From the NCBI GenBank assembly GCA_001465935.1, contig LNKV01000007.1, forward strand, positions 1,116,001 through 1,180,000: a stretch of DNA of 64,000 bases. Reading direction: 5' to 3'. The notes under the pieces were generated by a model. That model was given only the letters and a program-made list of their open reading frames with translations, had not been told where the DNA came from and made no database searches. The stretch is from Clarireedia homoeocarpa (taxonomy: Eukaryota; Ascomycota; Leotiomycetes; Helotiales; Rutstroemiaceae). The number at the start of each line of letters is the position of its first letter. Position 1 is the first letter of the stretch. This document shows positions 48,090-58,003 of the stretch, in pieces. The position numbers were made by a program, and so were the translations under genes.

Positions 48090-49874
48090 CTATTCGTCAC
48101 CCTCAATTGGGGCCTCCTCTTCGTACTCCTCCTCACCCTCAGAGACCGAGGCATCCTGGTATTGTTGGTACTCGGAGACCAAATCGTTCATGTTGGACTC
48201 AGCCTCGGTGAACTCCATCTCATCCATACCCTCACCAGTGTACCAATGCAAGAAAGCCTTTCTTCTGAACATAGCAGTGAATTGATCACCGACACGCTTG
48301 AAGAGTTCTTGGATGGAAGTAGAGTTACCGACGAAGGTAGAGGACATCTTGAGACCGCGGGGAGGAATGGAGCAAAGAGCGGTTTGGACGTTGTTGGGGA
48401 TCCACTCGACGAAGTAGGAGGAGTTCTTGTTTTGGACGTTTCGCATTTGGTCCTCGACTTCTTTCATGGAGACCTTACCACGGCTATGTGCGGATTAGAA
48501 TATAGGAAATTATAACAAATCTAGAGCAGTAGAAACTTACAAGATAGCAGAACAGGTCAAGTAGCGACCATTGCGGAAATCAGATGCGGCCATCATGTTC
48601 TTCGGGTCGTACATTTGTTGAGTCAACTCTGGAACGGTAACGGCACGGAAAGAGTGGGCTCCGCGGCTGGTCAATGGGGCGAACCCAACCATGAAGAAAT
48701 GAAGACGAGGGAAGGGAACCATGTTGACGGCCAACTTTCGGAGATCGGAGTTGAGTTGACCAGGGAAACGAAGACAGGTGGTGACACCGGACATAACTGC
48801 GGAAACCAAGTGGTTAAGGTCACCATATGATGGGTTGCTAAGCTTCAAGGTTCTCATGCAAATATCGTAGAGAGCCTCGTTATCGATACAGAAGGTCGCG
48901 TCAGAGTTCTCGACCAACTGATGAACGGAAAGCGTGGCGTTATATGGCTCAACGACGGTGTCGGAAACCTTTGGTGATGGGACGACGGAGAAAGTGGCCA
49001 TCATACGATCTGGGAACTCCTCGCGGATCTTGGAGATCAAGAGCGTGCCCATACCGGCACCAGTTCCACCACCGAGAGAGTGGGTGATTTGGAAACCTTG
49101 GAGGCAGTCACATCCCTCAGCCTCACGACGAACAACGTCAAGGACTTGGTCAACAAGCTCAGCACCCTCAGTGTAATGTCCCTTGGCCCAGTTGTTACCA
49201 GCACCAGATTGTCCGAAAACGAAGTTGTCGGGGCGGAAAAGTTGACCGAAAGGACCAGCACGGACAGCGTCCATGGTTCCTGGTTCCAAATCGACGAGAA
49301 CGGCACGAGGAACATACTTGTTTCCTGAAGCCTTTATGGGCATTAGCAAGAATTCTATTATCCGCAGCTCGTATTATGGACGGTCGGTATTTACCTCGTT
49401 GAAGTAGACGTTCATGCGCTCAAGTTGAAGATCGGAAGTGCCATTGTAGCTGTAAATAAAAATCAGTTTTGTGCACACCACATAGAGACTGGTAGAGGTC
49501 ACTTACACACCAGAGCCATCCAAGCCGTGCTCGCCAGAGATTGTTTGCCTGTATCGTCGTAAGTACTGTGTCTCCAATCGTCGCGCATGTGCAGAAATTT
49601 ATTTCGTGGAAGGAAGGCGTACCAGAAGGCGGCACCAATTTGGTTACCCTACGCACGATGTTAGCTAAGAAGCTCACCAGATCATACGGAATAGAGTATT
49701 ACTCACACATTGGCCGGTTTGGAGATGAACCTGTTGATTTGGAAAACGGCTTGTTAGCAATGTGCTCCTTTGAAAAATATAGTGGGGTTGTTTTCAGGGG
49801 TAAACAAAAGACGCGTTTTGTAAAGAAAATGGTGAAGCTGCAGATTATTGGAAGATACATACGATTTCACGCAT
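48090..49874 (-). CDS. TUB2: Beta-tubulin with Ala at codon 198 (E198A)
   Basis: Subunit of the microtubule alpha/beta dimer; binds GTP and is the target of benzimidazole fungicides. Seven exons on the minus strand: 49874-49863, 49730-49707, 49648-49623, 49548-49507, 49449-49395, 49331-48541 and 48483-48090, giving 447 residues. The start MREIV, the GTP-binding GGGTGAGMG (residues 140-148) and the acidic tail ending EGDE are all present, and all six introns are canonical. Counting residues, the motif SDETF of wild-type fungal tubulins reads SDATF: codon 198 (48897-48899 on the minus strand) is GCG (Ala) instead of Glu (usually GAG). Phe200, Phe167, Tyr50 and His6 are wild type. E198A is an established cause of high-level carbendazim/benomyl resistance. 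The gene is divergent from GCN20. Confidence 0.98.
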
Positions 49875-50043
49875 ATTGAAAGTAGGTTGAAGTTCTTGAG
49901 TGGAAGTGAGATTATTAGAGTATGGAAATGCGATGTGCGATGGCGAGGTTGAAGGAAGCAAGAAGTTGAGATCCTGAGATATTCTACTTAGTTGTTGATG
50001 GTGGAGTTTGTTGTACACCGCTAGGAAGGAGCTTTTTGCTACA

Positions 50044-50110
50044 CCAATTTGAGCTAGTGCGAAACTAGTTTGTCGCCGCAGCGGCCGAAGTGAAACGCCG
50101 AGGTCACGTG
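50044..50110. promoter_or_regulatory. CCAAT box and CACGTG E-box in the TUB2/GCN20 promoter
   Basis: The 379 bp between the divergent starts of beta-tubulin (49874) and GCN20 (50254) contain CCAAT at 50044-50048 and the palindrome CACGTG at 50105-50110. CCAAT is the site of the fungal HAP/CBF complex and CACGTG of bHLH factors. Function here is inferred from position only. Confidence 0.4.
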
Positions 50111-50253
50111 CCGATAGATTTCGAACTTCGTCTGGGACATATTTTGGGAGGGGCAAACGGCGAAGAAGCTCCATAGTCGTCGAGAGATTCAAATCAGAAG
50201 GGTACAACTTCACCAACATCGACTAACTGTTTACACTTGTGATTCTCGTCATT

Positions 50254-52648
50254 ATGGAGGCCGAAATTAAGACGGTTTTACCCAATATCGACCCAGTCTT
50301 GTCGGAATATTCTGTTGGATATCTTAGCCATGCATCGAATGCTTATGTCCCAGAATCAGATGCTAGTAGTCTCTCTCCATTAGCAGAAGCAGCAGCTTCA
50401 ATATCTGCACTTCTCATCTCAGCGTCTGGAGACCCTTCGCCAGAAAATGAGACAAAGATAAGTCAACTAGTCGACAAATGGGTTGAGAGGTTCAATGCAA
50501 ATGCTGCAAATGGGCAGCATAAGCAAGTTTCCTCAGCCGCAAAACGGCTAGACCAGGCAATTCAGGTCGGTGCTCAACGAAATATGTCCTCTACTTTGGG
50601 TGTATCTGTTGGAGGTGTCGACTTGGAATCGGCAAATTCTAGAAAAGTGGAGTCTAGGGTTGATAGGAAGAAGCTGGAGAAAGCTGAGCGTAAGATCGCA
50701 GCCAAACAAAGCAAGAAAGTATTCAAGGCTGTCGAGTATGAAGCCTCCAAGCTTATCAACCAGCCCGATGATACTCAGTCTTACGAAGAATTCTTCATGG
50801 CTGTCAACCCTCTTCAACTGGGATCAAACGCTCAAGGTCAACAAAAGAGCAAGGATATCAAGGTCGATGGCATCGATGTATCTATCGGCGGTTTGAGGAT
50901 TTTGTCGGACACTAACCTTACATTGGCATACGGTCGGAGATATGGTTTGGTTGGTCAGAACGGTATTGGAAAGTCTACGCTACTGAGAGCTTTGGCCAGA
51001 AGAGAACTGGCCATCCCTACTCACATTTCCATTCTTCACGTGGAGCAAGAGGTATGTTTGGCACTGTCTACTCAGGGCAGAACGAATCTAACAAGGACTT
51101 CAGATCACAGGAGATGACACGCCTGCTTTGCAAGCAGTTCTTGACGCTGATGTATGGCGTAAACATTTATTAGCTGAACAAGTTGTAAGTATTCCAGAGA
51201 ATGAATGCATTAGCATGCATTATTACTCGACCTGCATCAGTTTCAGTCACTAATTCTAATAGAAAATCACGAAACAACTAGCAGAGCTCGAAGCTGAACG
51301 CTCATCGATGGCAGATACCTCCGCAGAAGCGGAAAAGCTTGACAAGGAGCGTGAAGGTCTTGATCAGACATTGGGTGATATTCAATCGAAGCTTGCAGAA
51401 ATGGAGTCAGATAAGGCTGAATCGAGAGCTGCTACCATTTTGGCGGGTCTCGGTTTCTCACCTGAGCGTCAACAATTTGCAACCAAGACATTCTCTGGAG
51501 GTTGGCGTATGCGTCTGGCGCTAGCTCGTGCTCTTTTCTGCGAGCCTGATCTTTTACTTCTGGACGAACCGTCTAACATGTTGGACGTGCCATCCATCAC
51601 CTTCCTTGCCAATTATCTCCAAGGCTACCCAAGTACTGTTCTCGTAGTCAGTCACGACCGAGCATTCTTGAACGAAGTTGCCACAGATATTATCCACCAA
51701 CACTCAGAACGACTGGATTACTACAAAGGTGCTAATTTCGAATCGTTCTATGCCACGAAAGAGGAACGCCGGAAGACCGCACAAAGGGAGTACGAGAATC
51801 AAATGGTGCAACGTGCTCATCTTCAAGCATTCATTGATAAGTTTCGTTACAATGCTGCTAAATCATCTGAAGCTCAATCTCGTATCAAGAAACTCGAGAA
51901 AATGCCTGTCCTCGAACCACCCGAGAGTGTTTACACCGTTCACTTTAAGTTCCCTCCCGTGGAAAAGCTATCTCCACCGATTATACAAATGACAGATGTC
52001 TCGTTCGGCTACACACCAGACAAACCTCTTCTTCGCAATGTTGATCTTGATGTACAGCTCGACTCTCGAATTGGCATTGTTGGACCCAACGGTGCTGGTA
52101 AAACAACAGTTCTGAAGCTTCTTATTGGCAAGCTTACCCCGACCTCGGGTCTCATATCACAGAATCCTCGTCTCCGCATTGGTTTCTTCGCCCAACATCA
52201 CGTTGATGCTCTCGATCTTACCACCAGCGCTGTCGGTTTTATGACGAAAACCTACCCAGGTAAAACGGACGAAGAATATCGTCGTCACCTTGGCGCCTTT
52301 GGTATCACTGGTATGACTGGTCTTCAAAAGATGGCTCTTCTTTCTGGAGGTCAAAAATCTCGTGTAGCGTTTGCATGCCTTAGCTTACAGAATCCACATA
52401 TCCTGGTTCTGGACGAACCTTCCAATCACCTTGATATCGAAGCTATGGACGCATTGAGCACAGCTTTACAGCAGTTCGAAGGTGGTGTACTGATGGTCAG
52501 TCACGATGTGACGATGTTGCAGACAGTTTGCACCAGTCTTTGGGTTTGTGACGGAGGAACTGTAGAGAAATTCCCAGGTGATGTGAAGGCTTACAAGAAG
52601 CGTATTACAGAACAAGCAGATGCGAGCGGCGTTGTCGCTGCTCATTAA
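50254..52648 (+). CDS. GCN20: ABC-F ATPase GCN20 (ABCF3-type)
   Basis: Soluble ABC protein with no membrane domain. GCN20 partners GCN1 on ribosomes to activate the eIF2-alpha kinase GCN2 during amino-acid starvation. Exons 50254-51051, 51104-51184 and 51263-52648, giving 754 residues (yeast GCN20 has 752). The long N-terminal region is followed by NBD1: Walker A GQNGIGKST, signature FSGGWRMRLALARAL, Walker B LLLLDEPSNMLD. The ABC-F linker with conserved YKGANFESF follows, then NBD2: Walker A GPNGAGKTT, signature LSGGQKSR, Walker B LVLDEPSNHLD. The start ATG at 50254 was chosen because the in-frame triplets upstream are not ATG. NEW1 and ARB1 are alternatives, but N-terminus and length favour GCN20. 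Confidence 0.93.
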
Positions 52649-53621
52649 TGCGATATGATACATAAATAAAATTGATGATTATGATGTCCTGCAAATAGAG
52701 TGGATTTTATTCCTCGTGGTCCAGTTTTCCGAGAAGAAGAGCGTAGTGCAAAACCCCATTCGGATTCACTGCCCGGCACTCAATAATGCAAGGTTTTCTC
52801 CATAGAATAGCGCATATCGATACTAGCTGTAGTAAGTTAATCGATTTGACATTTAACTTTGTCAATCAGCCTAGTTGATTGTTTTTGTGCTGTTGCATTG
52901 CAGTGACTAGATGCCATATTCTTCTCCTTTTCTTCGTGTAAGGATTTCGACTGAAATGCGTTCGATTCTCTATCAACCAGAAGAGATCAATTATGAGGAA
53001 GTATTTTGATTTACCAAAATACCATGACTTAGAGCATTGAAAGAGTAAGTAAGGAATTGCTGCCGGTCTTTTCGGAAAATAGTTCACGTGTGCTCGGGTT
53101 CGGCAAGATGTTTCCGCGAGGGTTGCCCAGGCTACGAGATGACCACTCAACAACCTTGACCCCGCAACTTCACCACCCCGATCTACCTCAATTTGACTAA
53201 TATCATGGCAGCACAGGCTTTCCGGCGCTCAACCAACGCATTTTCATGGATTCACGATATTATCCGGCGCCGTAGCGAACGGTGAATGACCATGCAAACG
53301 CGCGCGCCAGGATGTCAAAGTAGATGTACCAACACATGACTACGCTACCAGTCTCCGACCTTCCTGTTTCTGGCCAGCTCCACCGATTGGTGAATGAATG
53401 ATGATCTCACGCGCCATTGAAAACAAACAGTTTGTGCCAGGGAAGGAGCGGTGATGGCGGGGTAGATCTCCTCGTACAAAGTAACTCTGTACGAGGGAGG
53501 TTGGGACTTGGCCGAAGTGTAAATACTCCACGACCCCGCACAAAGCAAACAAACCTGCGAACTTTCCGCGTTGGCAGCCCGCAGTCTATTCAAAGCCGTG
53601 CCAGCATTTCAACTTGCAAAC
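52649..53621. other. Intergenic, promoter of the GH125 gene
   Basis: No gene seen. A CACGTG motif occurs near 53085. An inverted pair, CTCCTCGTACA..TGTACGAGG, can form a hairpin around 53468-53496, just upstream of the GH125 transcript. Confidence 0.45.
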
Positions 53622-55445
53622 ATGAAAGGCTTCTTGACCAGTATTGCAGTCGCAACTGGACTGCTCAAAGCAGGAGTTCAAGCACAATGCCCGGATTATT
53701 CTCAATACTCTCAGCAGCAACATCCGCCTCTGAGTTCGGGAAAGTATGCACTTTCGTACATGCGACCTGACCCGGCGTGCAGGACCTTTAACTCTTCGAT
53801 TGTCGAAAATGTCATTACGAACATGTCTTCAGTGATAAAAGACCCGGATCTCTACCGATTGTTCCAAAACTCATTTCCGAATACCTTGGACACGGCCGTC
53901 AAATGGAAGGGATATTCTGCGAACAACTCAGAGGAAGAATTGACATTCTTGATCACGGGCGATATCGATGCAATGTGGCTCCGAGACTCGGCAAACCAAA
54001 TGCAAAGCTATGTGACACTGTTGACCGCAAACTCGTCTCCTGATTCCCTTGCCAGTCTATTCCGTGGTGTAATCAATCTTCAAGCTCGATACATAAACTC
54101 GGCCCCTCATTGCAATTCCTTCCAAGCACCTGTTGAGTCAGGAATTGCACCTCAGCAGAACCAAGCAAATCCGGATAATTTCTACCCAGCAGAACCTACC
54201 TCCGTGGTATTCGAGTGCAAATATGAACTGGATTCCCTGGCTGCGTTCTTAGAGATCTCAAACGACTACTATCAAGCTACTAAGGACATTACCTTCTTCC
54301 AGAAGTTCAATTGGGTCAGCGCGGTCGAGACGATCCTTGCTACTACTGAAGCTCTTTTGGTTGGAACTTATGCTGCGAATGGAAGTGTCAACGCAAGCCC
54401 ATACACATGGCAGAGACAGACCACAAGTTCAACGGAAACATTAGACAATTCTGGAGCTGGAAACCCTGTTCAGGATGGTACTGGCTTGGTTCGATCTGCT
54501 TTTAGGCCGAGCGATGATGCGTAAGTAGTATTTTTTACAGAATGGACTCAAACTCACATCATCTAGTACTATCTATCAGCTCTTCATCCCAGCAAATATG
54601 ATGTTCGCGAAATACCTCGAATCTTGCTCTACCATTATGGGAAGAATTCATGGACAACAAAATCTTGCAAACCATATGCACGAATTTGCTAGCAGTATTA
54701 AGGCTGCAATCAGCAAATATGGTATTGTGAATGATCCTACTTACGGAAAAGTCTACGCTTATGAAGTTGATGGATTTGGCTCAGGTGAGAATTCTTAATC
54801 CTGCTTCATGCGCTTAGTCTACAGTTTACACTCTTTTTCATTCGCTGTTCGTGATGATTTCTACATGGCATCTAACATGATTCAGCAAACCGAATGGACG
54901 ATGCCAATATTCCAAGTCTTCTCAGTGCTCCGTTCTTCGGTTACTTGAGCGCAAATGACACAGTCTACCAAGCAACCCGAAAGTTTATTCTCAGTAAAGA
55001 CAACCCATATTTCATGCGTGGCCCTGTAAGTTCTCTTGTCCTCTTGGTCACTTTCTTCTACTATCTATTACTTATTGATACTGATTTTCTTCCGCTAGGT
55101 CATCAACGCGTAAGTTTCAACACTCTCCCAAATTCCCTTTCCCCCACAGAACAGACTAACCCAGCCTTCAGCGTCGGCGGACCTCATGTCGGACCCGGCT
55201 ATGCTTGGCCCATGGCAAAGATCATCCAAATCTTCACCTCAAGCGACCCCACCGAAATCACTAACGCACTTCACGAAATCGTGAGCAGTACCGCCGGTCT
55301 CGGATTGATCCACGAATCCATCAATACATTCGATCAAAGTAAATGGACAAGACAGTGGTTTAGTTGGGCAAATGGATTATTCGGTCAATGTTTGCTAGAC
55401 TTGAGAACGAGGCTGCCTAGTGTTTTGGCTCAGAGCTATCAGTGA
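53622..55445 (+). CDS. GH125 exo-alpha-1,6-mannosidase, secreted
   Basis: Glycoside hydrolase family 125 (formerly DUF1237) enzymes remove alpha-1,6-linked mannose, for example from fungal or host N-glycans and mannans. The ATG at 53622 gives a signal peptide ending near the QAQC cleavage region. Exons 53622-54520, 54567-54784, 54896 region onward (54886-55025), 55099-55109 and 55172-55445 give 513 residues. Family landmarks: TFLITGDIDAMWLRDSANQM, RYINSAPHCNSFQ, CKYELDSLAAFLEIS, RSAFRPSDDATIYQL, and GGPHVGPGYAWPMA near the C-terminus. The fourth exon is only 11 nt but is required to link RGP with AVGGPH in frame. Numerous N-x-S/T sites fit secretion. The neighbouring genes do not suggest a cluster. 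Confidence 0.93.
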
Positions 55446-55978
55446 TTCGGTTATCATGGTGAGAGAGAGTAAGAATCAGCAGATATGTACACAACCCGAG
55501 AAGGGGAACAACACAAGGAAATAAATCTAGTATCTTAATCTAATCTCCGTTCTACTTCCTTAAAGTAGTTCGTGCAGCATTGTCATTTTTGGGTAGGTTT
55601 TCCTACAGTAGTGGTTTTGTTCGGATTTACGATAACCCCGTTGGCAACCATCAGCTTATGGTGTCATGAACTTTACACGATTAAAGTCCATCTCGGGTTT
55701 CTCGATGTCTGCTTACTCACCATCCCTGGAATTATATCTTGGGGGTTACTCTTATCTCCATATGGATGTACATTCTTCTACTCTTTGATCTGCCAATATA
55801 ATATGAGCCTTTCCTCCATCCTCTAATTGCCATTCCACTCATCACACTCTCGATCTGTGCACCTTCGATCTAGATCTCAATTTCCACACATCATTTCCTC
55901 AGAAATACAGCTAGATATCCACACTTAAACACCCTCCAAGCTCCATATAACCAAACCCCCCCCACTCCAAGACCAAAA
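55446..55978. other. Short intergenic region
   Basis: Presumed 3' UTR of the GH125 gene and promoter of the SDR gene. A pyrimidine-rich run precedes the start at 55979. No gene seen. Confidence 0.5.
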
Positions 55979-56983
55979 ATGCCCAACATTCTCCTCATCG
56001 GAGCCCCTGGCTACATAGGCCGTTCCGTCCTGCACACCCTCAGCACCTCCGGTCTGCACACCATCTTCGCCCTTGCCCGCACCCCCCAGCAAGCCCAGTA
56101 TCTCCTCGCCTCCGAAGCCCACCCCATCCACGCCACCATCAGTGATCATACCGCCATTTGCGAAGCCCTAACCACCCACCACATATCCTGCATCGTTGAC
56201 CTCTCCGGCACCCGTTCCGAGTCCAAGGATCTCCTCAACGCACTTATCGCCTGCATTCAGAAAACGGGAGACGAAGGTGTAACCGTAGCAGGAAAACTAG
56301 GCTACATATACTGTTCCGGCACCTGGGTTCACGGGTCCAGTCTCGAGACGGTCAATGATCTCGTCCCTGTCGGGGCATCGTCCAGTCCCACCCCACCAGC
56401 CGATCTCGTATCCTGGCGCGCGGACTTCGAGAAAGACGTGCTTGCAGCGGGCAACGTGCTCGACGTGATGATCATCCGGCCCGCGCTCGTGTACGGCCGG
56501 GCGGGGAAAATATGGGACATTTATTTCGAGCCGCTCGCATCGCACGCAGCGAGGTCACGCGAGCAAAGCGTGGAAGAAAACAGGATCCTCGAACTCCCCG
56601 TCGATCCGGCAAGCAGACCCGGCCTCATCCACGTCGACGACGTGGCTTCCGGGTTTGCCTGTGCGATTGAGAAGTTGCCGGGGCTGGCAGGGACGGGCGT
56701 ATACCCGGTCTTTGATCTGGTGACTAGCACGGAGAGTATGAGAGATGTGGTTGAGGCGGCAGGGAGGGAGATGGGGGTTAAGGGGGAGGAGATCAGGTTG
56801 GTCGGGGCGGGGAGGGGGGATGATGGGAAGAGTATGTTTGAGAGGGCTATGGGAACGAGTTTTAATGGGGGCGCGGGGAGGGCGAGGAGTTTGCTGGGGT
56901 GGGAACCGAGGAGGCTGGGAGGGTTTGTGGGGGGGATGAAGGAGTTTGTTCAGGCTTGGGAGGCGGCGAGGAGGGAGGGGTAG
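55979..56983 (+). CDS. Extended-SDR NAD(P)-binding epimerase/dehydratase-like
   Basis: Single exon of 334 residues. An N-terminal Rossmann fold with GAPGYIG (residues 8-14) binds NAD(P). A central IIRPALVYGR motif and GLIHVDDVASGF are typical of extended short-chain dehydrogenases. The classical YxxxK pair is not evident in the expected GYIYCSG region, so catalysis may differ or be absent. Composition is peculiar: the first 270 bp are C-rich and the last 250 bp strongly G-rich on the coding strand, unlike neighbouring genes. Substrate unknown. Similar proteins are often annotated as NAD-dependent epimerase/dehydratase. Confidence 0.85.
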   Translation: MPNILLIGAPGYIGRSVLHTLSTSGLHTIFALARTPQQAQYLLASEAHPIHATISDHTAICEALTTHHISCIVDLSGTRSESKDLLNALIACIQKTGDEGVTVAGKLGYIYCSGTWVHGSSLETVNDLVPVGASSSPTPPADLVSWRADFEKDVLAAGNVLDVMIIRPALVYGRAGKIWDIYFEPLASHAARSREQSVEENRILELPVDPASRPGLIHVDDVASGFACAIEKLPGLAGTGVYPVFDLVTSTESMRDVVEAAGREMGVKGEEIRLVGAGRGDDGKSMFERAMGTSFNGGAGRARSLLGWEPRRLGGFVGGMKEFVQAWEAARREG

Positions 56984-58003
56984 AGGTGAGGGATTTGGAC
57001 TACTGGAGTCTGGAAAAAGTGTTTTAGCCACTAGGTTTTCTTTTTGATGCGTTTAAGTCCGAAGCTTTCGGGACCGAGCATCTAGAGAATACTTTTGGTG
57101 ATAACTGAGATAGCTTGATAGAACCATTGGAACGAACCGGTTTCTGTTTCTGTGAAAGTCCAAAACAATTGTGTGAATATTAGATTTCCAGAAGCCGAAT
57201 GATGTGGTCGATTTAACGACTCGATATGATCTCCAATTAGTTCCAACTGTTAACCCCAGATGCAGGATAGGAGATAAGCCCAACGATACACTACTCGGCT
57301 CTTCATACCCATAGTCCTCTCCATAGCCGTGCATGAAGCACGAGCTACAGTGAGAAAGGGTTGTCGGAATGTATGACTGAGTCGTGATGAAGTTGCTAGG
57401 CAATAATACCCAATAAAATCATCGACTGAATTTGATTGCAGATGCAGTCCCCCATCGAGGCGAATGAGAAATTGCTCCGAAAAAGCTCCTGTAATGTTAG
57501 TCAATGTGCGCCAGACCAAGCTGGTCGAACTTTCCCCAAATGATTGTTATACTAAATCTGTCAGTTTGTGGTATAGAAATGGAAGTTTTGTAAAATCATT
57601 GTATTTTATATTTTGATATATGAAAGTTGTTCATTGTGCGCAAAGTATGTAGCTGAATGATCCGAAATGTAGTGATCGATCATGTCTCGTCTGTCATTGG
57701 AGAAAGGATGGCATTGACTTTGACTTGCGTTTCGATCACCTATACACGGTCAGTCATCGAAACTCGGGCACAAAATAGGGAAGAACTGGTGAAGCAAAAA
57801 GGCAAAAAATGCCAAGTTATTCTACAAGCCAATGACTCCCATTCAACGCCACTGGGTATCATCGATTCATCTGTTTTCCGCCATGCGCCTGATCAGGGAA
57901 GAACGATCCTTCTAACTCGTACTCAACTACCAAAAATATGTACTGGAAATGTACCATAAAACGTATCGCTCGCTGCATGGTCAATTTTAGATGGGAAGAG
58001 TAA
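56984..58003. other. Intergenic, convergent 3' ends
   Basis: Between the SDR gene (plus) and the poly(A) polymerase gene (minus). Only short, unsupported frames occur on both strands. Confidence 0.5.

Noticed and set aside
48162..48515. Long plus-strand frame over beta-tubulin
   Set aside because: Antisense shadow of a highly biased coding sequence; the same applies to plus-strand frames over the poly(A) polymerase gene.
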